DNA of 5,329 nt from Candidatus Gastranaerophilales bacterium (GTDB taxonomy: Bacteria; Cyanobacteriota; Vampirovibrionia; Gastranaerophilales; CAJFVJ01), in assembly GCA_028694275.1 (NCBI GenBank), contig JAQUTS010000127.1, positions 1 to 5,329 on the forward strand, read 5' to 3'. Each line of letters begins with the position of its first letter. Within the stretch, counting starts at the first letter, position 1. A model generated the notes under the pieces. The model saw only the letters and a list, made by a program, of their open reading frames with translations, did no database searches and was not told the DNA's origin. Shown piece after piece: positions 1-5,203 of the stretch. Made by a program: the position numbers and the translations under genes.

Positions 1-1366
1 AAAATTCCTGAATAGACTCAGAGGGTTTGTACTGTGCAAGACCGATACTTGTCGTTACATCAAGTTCTGACTGGTTTTTGACACCAAAGCCGCTTATATC
101 AAAAGGTGATACCTCAACTGCACTGCTAAGCCTGTCTGCAACTATTTGAGCTTCTTCAATTTGGGTGAAAGGTAAAATAACGATAAACTCTTCTCCGCCG
201 TAACGACACGCTGTATCGTTTTCACGAATTTGCTCAATAATTATTCCTGATAAACCCTTCAAAACAGTATCACCAACAGCATGTCCGTACGTATCGTTTA
301 CTTTCTTGAAAAAATCAACGTCCACCATCATCGCACACAAAGGAGTTTTATTACGCTTTGCGGTTGCAACTTCTTGTCTTATGCGTTTATCAAATTGTCC
401 TCTGTTGTAAAGATTGGTCAAAGCGTCTGTTGTTGCGTGTTTTAGGATTTCGGCATAAGTATTGGCTTTATCAAGCGTAATGGATGATTGATAGACCAAT
501 TGCTCAAGATAACCGCTCAGTTTTTCGCTCATAGAGCAGTATGTACTGTCTGCTACAATCGCACCGAATATCCCGTCTTCTGTAATAATCGGAAATGCCA
601 TTGTGTGTTTATCATCAGAGAGAACGGTTTTTTTCTTCTTTTTAACCTGCTCCAAAATACCATCCAAACGCCCCGAAATGTAATTTGAGGGCCAAAGAAT
701 TTTGTTTTCTTCTTTATCAAAGGCAAAAATATAAATCAGATGCTCAGGAGCAAATCTGTCCAAAATTTCACCGATAACAGGTATTATATATGATGTTTCA
801 TATTGGGTTTCGATTACTTTTGCAATATTTTTCATCGAATTGTAGAAATTTATATTGGTGTTCATTCTCTCATTGAGCAAAAAGTTGGAAACCGATTGAG
901 AAATCATCGTGACGGCTATTTTAAGAGAAAGCATAATCTCTGTTTTCAAAAACGCAGGTGAAAATTTGACAAAGTTGAACTTCACCATGCCCGCAACTTT
1001 GCCCGATTGAAGAATCGGAATATATAGTATATTTGTCTCTTCTTTAATCACTCTTGATAAGAGCTTGATAAGGCCCCTATTAGATTTGTGAAACTCCAAC
1101 AAAAGCTCATTAAAGATAAAATTGCTTGGTGTGAGTTTGAGAAAGTTTTTGTAATCGTCGTTGTTTTTATCATAAGAAAACATCCACCCCGCCGAGAACT
1201 TCCGTAGGTCTTCTGTCAATTCATCATAAAAAAACAACTCGAAACTGTTCGCCTTGAGTTCTTGCTTGAAAGTTTCTCTAAGACTGTCAAACAGCTCTGT
1301 GGCTGTGTTTTTTTGGGATAAGATTTTTTCTATTTTTTCGAGTAATTCAAGTTCAAATCTAATCAT
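1..1366 (-). CDS. GAF-GAF-GGDEF diguanylate cyclase (3' end cut off by window edge)
   Basis: This gene makes the second messenger c-di-GMP from two GTP, probably in response to a signal sensed by its N-terminal half. Translation from the ATG at 1364-1366 gives 455 uninterrupted residues before the window edge. Residues about 10-160 and 178-303 look like two divergent GAF domains; this rests on secondary-structure pattern and on IPILQSGKVAGMV and FPIITEDGIFGAIV strand motifs. The GGDEF domain begins near D314 (DALTNLYNRGQFD). It has the metal-binding D349 in VDVDFF, N357/D358, the signature RYGGEEF (GGEEF at 390-394) and SIG at 440-442. An intact RxxD inhibitory site (R381, D384) sits five residues before GGEEF, so product inhibition is expected. 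Only about 20-30 C-terminal residues should be missing. No transmembrane segment is seen. The Shine-Dalgarno AGGA (1376-1379) overlaps the stop codon of the upstream TPR gene. The GGDEF assignment is firm, the GAF assignments are moderate and the ligand is unknown. Confidence 0.93.
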   Translation of the reverse strand, partial: MIRFELELLEKIEKILSQKNTATELFDSLRETFKQELKANSFELFFYDELTEDLRKFSAGWMFSYDKNNDDYKNFLKLTPSNFIFNELLLEFHKSNRGLIKLLSRVIKEETNILYIPILQSGKVAGMVKFNFVKFSPAFLKTEIMLSLKIAVTMISQSVSNFLLNERMNTNINFYNSMKNIAKVIETQYETSYIIPVIGEILDRFAPEHLIYIFAFDKEENKILWPSNYISGRLDGILEQVKKKKKTVLSDDKHTMAFPIITEDGIFGAIVADSTYCSMSEKLSGYLEQLVYQSSITLDKANTYAEILKHATTDALTNLYNRGQFDKRIRQEVATAKRNKTPLCAMMVDVDFFKKVNDTYGHAVGDTVLKGLSGIIIEQIRENDTACRYGGEEFIVILPFTQIEEAQIVADRLSSAVEVSPFDISGFGVKNQSELDVTTSIGLAQYKPSESIQEF

Positions 1367-1374
1367 ATTAAAAA

Positions 1375-1380
1375 GTCCTA
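1375..1380 (-). promoter_or_regulatory. Ribosome binding site overlapping the TPR stop codon
   Basis: On the minus strand the TAG stop of the TPR gene is the first part of TAGGAC, whose AGGA is the Shine-Dalgarno of the GGDEF gene, 8-9 nt before its ATG. A ribosome terminating on the first gene is therefore placed directly on the start site of the second. This supports translational coupling and fixes the cyclase start at 1366. Confidence 0.75.
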
Positions 1381-2445
1381 CTTATCCTTACAAATTTGAC
1401 AACTTTTCATATTTTCAAGGATTCTTTTATCCAGTTTATCAGATATTACAACTTTTCCATCAACATATTGTATTTCATCAGGTTTATAGTCGAGATGTTT
1501 ATCAGATTTTTCAACGAATGATTTAAGCCCTTGCTTCAAGATGGCTCTTTGGCTTATGTCATTAAGCACACTGTAAACAAACATCGTATGATAGCTATCA
1601 CCCTTAGAATCAAGGATTATGCCGGCTTTTTCAAGTTCTTCTACCGATTCAAAATAATGCCCTTTTTTGCTTAGCAAAATAGCAAAATTATAATGCGCCT
1701 CATAGTTAAAAGGCTGCATATTAATAGCTTTGCAGTAATACTTGCGTGAATTTTCAAAATCACCCAAAAGCTGATACGTCAAAGCAAGATTGTAGAATGT
1801 ATCATAATTTTCTTTTCTGAATCTTAAAGAATTTCGATACGATTCTGCCGCATTTTCAAGGGCTTCTCTTGATTTTTCTTTGTCATACCCAAGCAAAAGC
1901 GATTTGTCCTTATACGCTAAACCCATATTGTAATAGGCTATTGCCTTATCTTGTTTGGCCCCTTTTGAAAGATCAAGAGGGCGTGAATTTACAGCTATTT
2001 TGTATTGTTCAATAGCATCATCAATACGTTTTAGCCCATCAGCGAGAATGATGCCAAAATCTATTCTAGCTTTCAAAAAATCGTCTTTGTAATACAAAGC
2101 TTCTTCATAACACTGCGCTGCCTGCTCATAATCCTCATATGCAACATAAATATTGCCAAGATTATAACGAGCAATATAATGCTCGGGATAAAGCCTTAAA
2201 GCCCTTTGATAGTTTGATATTGCATCTATATATTGAGCATTACGATAAGCATTGTCACCTTTTTCTATAAGATAATATGCTGCAATATGGTCTGCTTGAA
2301 GTTTTAGAAAATCCCAAAAGAAAAATATCATCAAAACAACAACAGCAACAAAACCTGCCACAGAAAGTTTTTCTATGATTAATTTGAAAGTTTTTGTTAT
2401 AAAAGTTGCTATATCCAGCAATATTTGTATTATTAGGTCTATCAT
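1378..2445 (-). CDS. Membrane-anchored TPR-repeat protein
   Basis: A 355-residue protein that probably acts as a membrane-tethered protein-interaction scaffold. The first 28 residues are hydrophobic to amphipathic. A single strong transmembrane segment follows at about 29-49 (AGFVAVVVLMIFFFW). The rest is tetratricopeptide repeats: clear units at about 56-89, 90-123 and 124-157, an extended one with an insert around 166-212, then about 213-247 and 248-281. They show the usual spacing of small and aromatic residues (YNLGNIY, YNMGLAY, YNLALTY, YNFAILL). The C-terminal 70 residues are not TPR and end in a CQIC (C349/C352) pair close to the terminus. It is the first gene of a two-gene operon with the GGDEF cyclase 11 bp downstream, so a scaffolding or input role in c-di-GMP signalling is plausible but inferred. 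The ATG at 2443-2445 has only a weak Shine-Dalgarno (GAG-type) in front of it. No catalytic domain is visible. Confidence 0.9.
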   Translation of the reverse strand: MIDLIIQILLDIATFITKTFKLIIEKLSVAGFVAVVVLMIFFFWDFLKLQADHIAAYYLIEKGDNAYRNAQYIDAISNYQRALRLYPEHYIARYNLGNIYVAYEDYEQAAQCYEEALYYKDDFLKARIDFGIILADGLKRIDDAIEQYKIAVNSRPLDLSKGAKQDKAIAYYNMGLAYKDKSLLLGYDKEKSREALENAAESYRNSLRFRKENYDTFYNLALTYQLLGDFENSRKYYCKAINMQPFNYEAHYNFAILLSKKGHYFESVEELEKAGIILDSKGDSYHTMFVYSVLNDISQRAILKQGLKSFVEKSDKHLDYKPDEIQYVDGKVVISDKLDKRILENMKSCQICKDK

Positions 2446-2476
2446 CTTGTCTCAGTAGTTCTTTTTTTATTTTTTT

Positions 2477-2485
2477 ATTATACCA
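2477..2485 (-). promoter_or_regulatory. Extended -10 promoter of the TPR-GGDEF operon
   Basis: The minus strand reads TGGTATAAT, a perfect TATAAT -10 with the TGn extension. Transcription would begin about 7 nt further on, leaving a leader of about 25 nt before the TPR start at 2445. The -35 is poor (TTCGCT at 2501-2506, 18-nt spacer), as is common with an extended -10. The palindrome TACCCAGGTA (2492-2501) lies in the spacer next to the -35 and could be an operator; that part is inference. Confidence 0.6.
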
Positions 2486-2560
2486 ACATATTACCCAGGT
2501 AGCGAATATTTTATTTTTCCTGCTTCTGTTTTTATATACATAACAGAATATAAGTTGTCT

Positions 2561-2574
2561 TGAACAATTGTTCA
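2561..2574. promoter_or_regulatory. LexA-like palindrome GAAC-N4-GTTC (site 1)
   Basis: TGAACAATTGTTCA is a perfect 14-bp palindrome containing GAAC-N4-GTTC, the core of the Firmicutes-type LexA (DinR) box. On the plus strand it fills most of the spacer between TTGTCT (2555-2560, 4/6 match to -35) and TATATT (2580-2585, 5/6 match to -10). That is a classic repressor position, although the 19-nt spacer is long. It is also 117 bp upstream of the TPR start on the other strand. Which regulator binds it, and which transcript it controls, is not shown by the sequence. Confidence 0.4.
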
Positions 2575-2626
2575 TTACTTATATTTATATTCGACTCTTA
2601 CCCAGACACAATCCAGCTATTACTTT

Positions 2627-2650
2627 AACCGAACCCAGGTTCGGTTTTTT
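2627..2650 (+). terminator. Intrinsic terminator hairpin, or second LexA-like box
   Basis: ACCGAAC / GTTCGGT forms a 7-bp GC-containing stem around a CCAG loop, extendable by flanking A-T pairs, and is followed by TTTTTT (2645-2650). This is a standard rho-independent terminator for the plus strand. No plus-strand gene ends upstream, so it would end a short non-coding transcript or attenuate one heading for the small genes at 2822. The same bases (2630-2643) read CGAAC-N4-GTTCG, the full Firmicutes-type LexA consensus, so an operator is the alternative reading. Confidence 0.55.
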
Positions 2651-2665
2651 GTTTTGTATACAGAA

Positions 2666-2697
2666 TTACTTCCTTTGGGCATATCCCAAAAGAGTAA
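2666..2697 (+). other. Imperfect hairpin in the region upstream of the small-protein genes
   Basis: TTTGGG (2674-2679) pairs with CCCAAA (2685-2690) around a 5-nt CATAT loop. After one mismatch and one bulge the stem continues with TTACT (2666-2670) against AGTAA (2693-2697), giving about 12 paired positions. There is no adjacent T-run, so it is not a terminator. It could be leader structure or a dyad operator. Confidence 0.4.
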
Positions 2698-2699
2698 GC

Positions 2700-2727
2700 C
2701 TGAAATAAAAATTTCAGAGAATTTTTT
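2700..2727 (+). terminator. Weak AT-rich hairpin followed by a T-run
   Basis: CTGAAAT (2700-2706) and ATTTCAG (2711-2717) form a perfect 7-bp stem with an AAAA loop. The T-run (2722-2727) starts 4-5 nt after the stem. The low GC and the gap before the Ts make it a poor terminator on its own. It may back up the hairpin at 2627-2650. Confidence 0.3.
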
Positions 2728-2783
2728 CGATTGAAAATGTAAATTCTTTTTAACATTTCATCAAAAGCATGGCTTTACAGGTT

Positions 2784-2789
2784 TAAAAT
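2784..2789 (+). promoter_or_regulatory. Candidate -10 for the tandem small-protein genes
   Basis: TAAAAT matches 5/6 of the -10 consensus and would start transcription near 2796, giving a leader of about 26 nt before the ATG at 2822. The -35 at 17-nt spacing (TCAAAA, 2761-2766) is weak. The 8-bp palindrome CTTGCAAG (2792-2799) covers the expected start point and could be a repressor site. This is a tentative call made by eye. Confidence 0.3.
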
Positions 2790-2821
2790 AGCTTGCAAGT
2801 AACTCTATTAAGGAATTCAAC

Positions 2822-3106
2822 ATGATAACAAATTTTAGTCCGGCAGTATCACATAACAGAATGAACAATAAGAGCATAAATTTCCAATGGCAAATACCAA
2901 AAAATAAACTCATCGAAGCTCTAGATAAAAAAGATGCTTCAAAAATAAATACGATTTTAGGGCAAATTGGTGCTTGGGAAAAAGAAGCCAAACTTGAGCT
3001 TGAAGCAAATAAAGGCATTATGAGAGAAGTTACAGAAAAATTCGGGGGCAATCCTGTTGTTCACATGATTAATGATCGCTTCGGTTTCAAGTTTTCTAAA
3101 AAATAA
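2822..3106 (+). CDS. Small protein of unknown function, tandem paralogue A
   Basis: A 94-residue protein I cannot assign to a characterised family. It has no signal peptide, membrane segment or cysteine pair, is basic and lysine-rich, and looks soluble. It is clearly a paralogue of the next gene. The shared parts are an N-terminal segment (MITNF.P.VS..R.NNK, residues 1-17), a central NTILG (43-47) followed by IGA (49-51), and a C-terminal block at 63-94 with N.GIMR, GG.P, H81, IN and a terminal FGFKF.KK. About 19 of 32 residues match in that last block. The ATG at 2822 is preceded by a good AAGGA (2810-2814) 7 nt away. The strict conservation of the C-terminal block between otherwise diverged copies suggests that block is the working part. 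The real reading frame is supported by protein-level conservation with its neighbour. Confidence 0.85.
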   Translation: MITNFSPAVSHNRMNNKSINFQWQIPKNKLIEALDKKDASKINTILGQIGAWEKEAKLELEANKGIMREVTEKFGGNPVVHMINDRFGFKFSKK

Positions 3107-3120
3107 GAAAGAAATAATAA

Positions 3121-3396
3121 ATGATAACAAATTTTAATCCATCAGTATCAAGAGCTAGAATAAACAACAAAAACACTCTTGCCTTCGAAGCAAAATTAAC
3201 AAATAAAGACATAGAAGTAATCAAGGAAGGCAAAGCCGCTGGCAAACTCAATACTATCTTAGGACATATTGGGGCAGGATATTATACCAAAGAAGACAAT
3301 GAAGGAATTATGAGACAGCTTACAAAAGACCATGGCGGAAGTCCCATCATTCATGCTATTAATAACGCTTTTGGATTTAAATTTCCTAAAAAATAA
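3121..3396 (+). CDS. Small protein of unknown function, tandem paralogue B
   Basis: A 91-residue paralogue of the preceding gene, starting 14 bp after its stop and surely co-transcribed with it. The N-terminus (residues 1-17), NTILG (44-48), IGA (50-52) and the C-terminal block 60-91 (N.GIMR, GG.P, H78, IN, FGFKF.KK) are shared. The region between (53-59) is three residues shorter than in paralogue A, and one extra residue lies near position 18-24. Its N-terminal NNKNTLAFEA resembles leader-like segments I associate with many Gastranaerophilales proteins; that is recollection rather than proof. The Shine-Dalgarno is weak (AAGAAAG, 3105-3111), so translation may depend partly on ribosomes finishing gene A. 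Transcription ends at the hairpin at 3419-3455. The function is unknown. Confidence 0.85.
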   Translation: MITNFNPSVSRARINNKNTLAFEAKLTNKDIEVIKEGKAAGKLNTILGHIGAGYYTKEDNEGIMRQLTKDHGGSPIIHAINNAFGFKFPKK

Positions 3397-3418
3397 AAAA
3401 ATAGCAAATTTTTAAAAG

Positions 3419-3455
3419 AAAAAATAATCTCTCTATCTAAGGGGGATTATTTTTT
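3419..3455. terminator. Bidirectional intrinsic terminator between convergent genes
   Basis: AAAAAATAATC (3419-3429) pairs perfectly with GATTATTTTTT (3445-3455). The stem continues inward through G-U and C-G pairs (3430-3434 with 3440-3444) to a 5-nt loop, about 16 bp in all. The A-run on one side and T-run on the other give a U-tract in both directions. It therefore serves both the plus-strand small-protein pair (stop at 3396) and the minus-strand gene whose stop is at 3464. Confidence 0.8.
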
Positions 3456-3463
3456 ACTGATAA

Positions 3464-4348
3464 CTACGCAATCAAATCTTGAAGCTTCTTAGAGCCAAAA
3501 GCACCGGCAACAGCACCAACACCCATACCAACCAAAGAGCCTACAGCACCGAATTTTTTAGCACCGAATGCACCGCCGTATGCAATACCTGCAGTCACCG
3601 TTGCAACATTTATTCCTGATTTTACTGTTTGTTTACCAAAGCTCTTCGCTTGCTCGCCCATAGTTTCTCCCTGATTCAATGATTTTAACAATTTGGGAAC
3701 TTCTAACAAAGCAAGAGCAATCAAACTCAATTTTGGAGTTCTTTTAAGAGCACGTCCTGTTAATTCGGCAAAAGCATTTGGTGCTTTAACTTCTGTCAAA
3801 AATGTATCAAAGCCAAAACGATTTTTCATTCCTGGAGCTAGTGTTGAATTCCCTGATGTTATGCCCAAAAACTTCTGAACTTTTTCGCCAAATTTGGTAT
3901 TAAAAATAGATTCATCTTGTTGATATAAATTATCAAGAACATTTTTCACTTTTTTATTTTTGGTTCCTTTGTACCAATCTTCGAACAAAGTACCTTTGAA
4001 GAAAGAAAAATCGTGCTGATATTGTCCATAATTGTATTTCGGAGTGTATTTTCTTCCATGATAAATATCTTTTATTTGTCCGCCTGCAGCTGCTATATCA
4101 CGGCAATCCTCAGGGAAATTGGCCACCATAAGAGCCAAAGCACCAGCTGCTGCAACAGATTCGCCGTTATTCAATTTATCAGGCAAAGACATAAGCCTTC
4201 TGACAGGAGGCAAAGAACCAAGAAAAGATTTTTCTACGTTATCTTCTACTTTTTCAACTTTATCAACAGTTTCTTTGGTGCCTTTAACATCTTTTTGCAC
4301 CTGTGGATACTGCTGATACGCTTGATTTGTATAAAAATTGATACTCAA
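3464..4348 (-). CDS. Conserved hypothetical protein with glycine-rich C-terminus (TTG start)
   Basis: A 294-residue protein without a recognisable catalytic domain. Residues 1-45 are polar and probably flexible (Gln/Tyr-rich, then a Lys/Glu/Val stretch that could be a short coiled coil). A distinctive core follows: PPVRRLMSLPDKL (47-59), a hydrophobic Ala-rich helix (about 63-78), FPEDCRDI (78-85) and QHDFSFFKGT (111-120). Another hydrophobic helix lies at about 207-222. Residues 245-287 are Gly/Ala-rich with GxxxG-like spacing, resembling a glycine-zipper membrane hairpin. I recall similar proteins from Gastranaerophilales genomes, all uncharacterised. The start codon is TTG (4346-4348), preceded by AAGGA (4359-4363, 10-nt spacing) and a nearer AAGG (4353-4356). 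No ATG or GTG in frame lies close upstream, and the next Met is residue 53, inside the core. It stands alone on its strand, convergent with the small pair and divergent from serB. A membrane association or secreted pore-like role is inference. Confidence 0.85.
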   Translation of the reverse strand: MSINFYTNQAYQQYPQVQKDVKGTKETVDKVEKVEDNVEKSFLGSLPPVRRLMSLPDKLNNGESVAAAGALALMVANFPEDCRDIAAAGGQIKDIYHGRKYTPKYNYGQYQHDFSFFKGTLFEDWYKGTKNKKVKNVLDNLYQQDESIFNTKFGEKVQKFLGITSGNSTLAPGMKNRFGFDTFLTEVKAPNAFAELTGRALKRTPKLSLIALALLEVPKLLKSLNQGETMGEQAKSFGKQTVKSGINVATVTAGIAYGGAFGAKKFGAVGSLVGMGVGAVAGAFGSKKLQDLIA

Positions 4349-4546
4349 TATACCTTGTTCCTTAACCCGAAAATGACATAAATCTATATAACCTTACCCT
4401 TATATAAAGTTTTTGATTCACAAAAAATTGCCTAAAAACCCCTCTGCGCCATGGTTTTTGTTAACTTTTAGTTACAAGAAAATATCCGCTATTTACAATA
4501 CTGCAATATAAAAATAGTTGATTTAAAATAAAAACAAGGAGAAATT
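4349..4546. other. 198-bp divergent intergenic region
   Basis: This region lies between the TTG-start gene (minus) and serB (plus), so it should carry promoters facing both ways. The serB promoter is identifiable (4471-4499). For the minus gene only AT-rich -10-like hexamers are seen, in TATATAA (4385-4391) and TTATATA (4400-4406). These two form a 7-bp inverted repeat around an 8-nt spacer, and no convincing -35 accompanies them. No ORF or RNA gene is seen. Confidence 0.45.
4471..4499 (+). promoter_or_regulatory. Candidate serB promoter
   Basis: GTTACA (4471-4476, 4/6 match to TTGACA) and TACAAT (4494-4499, 5/6 match to TATAAT) are separated by exactly 17 nt. Transcription would begin near 4506, leaving a leader of about 40 nt before the ATG at 4547. 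The leader ends in AAGGAG (4536-4541), a strong ribosome binding site 5 nt before the start codon. Confidence 0.55.
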
Positions 4547-5176
4547 ATGTACAAACTTGCAGTTTTTGACTTTGATTCAACACTTATGGACGGCGAAACA
4601 ATAGAATTTATCGCCGATGAAATAGGCCTGCGAAAAGAAATAGCAACAATAACCCAAAAAGCCATGGAAGGCGATATGGATTTTTTTGAAAGCCTCACCC
4701 TCAGGGTCTCTTACCTAAAAGGCATACCTGAATCCAAAGTCGATACAATATGCAAAAACCTACCATACGTACAAGGCGCAAAAGAAACCATCCAAGAACT
4801 TCAGAAAGCAGGCATAAAAGTTGTATGTTTTTCGGGAGGATTCAAAAATGCCCTCATACCCGCGCAAGAATACCTTGGACTAAACGGTGCTTTTTATAAC
4901 ATATTACACAGTAAAAACTCAGTCCTAACAGGGTTTGTAGGTGGTGAGATGATGTTCAACGACAGCAAAGGTATCATGCTCCAAAAATTACAAACCATCC
5001 TTCAAATATCACCAAAAGAAACCATCGCCATAGGAGATGGGGCAAATGATATTAGCATGTTCCACCATGCCCAAGAACGAATAGCATTTTGCGCAAAGCC
5101 AATCCTCAAGCAGGCTTCGACGATTTCAATAGAAGAAAAAAATCTCATAAAAATTCTTGACGCCATCAAATTATAA
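4547..5176 (+). CDS. serB: Phosphoserine phosphatase (HAD family)
   Basis: This enzyme hydrolyses O-phospho-L-serine to L-serine and phosphate (EC 3.1.3.3), the last step of the phosphorylated serine pathway, in the cytoplasm. All HAD motifs are present in 209 residues. Motif I is DFDST (D8 nucleophile, D10 acid/base), followed by E17 as the substrate-binding glutamate of the SerB class and R53 in the cap region. Motif II is SGG (96-98), motif III is K141, and motif IV is GDGANDISM (163-171, D164 and D168 for Mg, N167). The short length means there is no N-terminal ACT/regulatory domain of the kind found in enterobacterial SerB. Sequence stretches such as FDSTLMDGETIEF, DFFESL, VGGEMMFNDSKG and RIAFCAK resemble, from memory, the SerB of Campylobacter and Helicobacter. 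It appears monocistronic within the window, with its own promoter and ribosome binding site. No intrinsic terminator is obvious after the stop. A related small-molecule HAD phosphatase is the main alternative, but it is unlikely. Confidence 0.92.
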   Translation: MYKLAVFDFDSTLMDGETIEFIADEIGLRKEIATITQKAMEGDMDFFESLTLRVSYLKGIPESKVDTICKNLPYVQGAKETIQELQKAGIKVVCFSGGFKNALIPAQEYLGLNGAFYNILHSKNSVLTGFVGGEMMFNDSKGIMLQKLQTILQISPKETIAIGDGANDISMFHHAQERIAFCAKPILKQASTISIEEKNLIKILDAIKL

Positions 5177-5182
5177 ACATAA

Positions 5183-5203
5183 TTTGTAAATTTTCGTTAC
5201 AAA
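5183..5203. repeat. Inverted repeat after serB
   Basis: TTTGTAA (5183-5189) and TTACAAA (5197-5203) form a perfect 7-bp inverted repeat with a 7-nt loop, beginning 7 bp after the serB stop codon. It is followed by As, not Ts, so it does not look like a standard intrinsic terminator for serB. It may protect the 3' end of the message or be fortuitous in AT-rich DNA. Confidence 0.3.

Larger units (their letters stand above)
2446..2821. other. 376-bp intergenic region rich in palindromes and hairpins
   Basis: This gap separates the divergent TPR operon and small-protein pair, and no credible ORF fits in it. From left to right it holds: the TPR promoter (2477-2485) with a TACC-CA-GGTA palindrome just upstream (2492-2501); the perfect palindrome TGAACAATTGTTCA (2561-2574); a CCGAAC/GTTCGG hairpin with a T-run (2627-2650); an imperfect hairpin (2666-2697); a perfect AT-rich hairpin followed by six Ts (2700-2727); a candidate promoter for the small genes (2784-2789) with the palindrome CTTGCAAG (2792-2799) near the expected start of transcription; and the ribosome binding site AAGGA (2810-2814). 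I found no match to a known riboswitch, tRNA or SRP RNA by eye. Confidence 0.6.

Noticed and set aside
488..688. Plus-strand ORF of 66 codons
   Set aside because: Lies antisense inside the GAF/GGDEF gene, which has firm domain evidence. Composition is that of a reverse-complement shadow.
1254..1526. Plus-strand ORF of 90 codons
   Set aside because: Antisense across the cyclase start and the TPR 3' end. Low-complexity Phe/Ser content and no family resemblance.
2255..2575. Minus-strand ORF of 106 codons with its start at the 2561-2574 palindrome
   Set aside because: Overlaps the TPR gene start in another frame, across the membrane segment. Its protein has no recognisable pattern, and the TPR frame is clearly the real one.
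2666..2727. Possible riboswitch (c-di-GMP class considered because of the nearby GGDEF gene)
   Set aside because: None of the conserved GEMM or other riboswitch core sequences is present, and the hairpins are simple AT-rich stems.
2761..3051. Minus-strand ORF of 96 codons
   Set aside because: Shadow of small protein A, whose frame is supported by its paralogue.
4013..4381. Plus-strand ORFs antisense to the 294-residue gene (also 3693-3878 and 4119-4316)
   Set aside because: Antisense shadows with no ribosome binding site or domain. The minus-strand protein has coherent motifs and a matching terminator.
4489..4698. Minus-strand ORF of 69 codons at the serB start
   Set aside because: Antisense to the HAD motif I coding region and to the predicted serB promoter.
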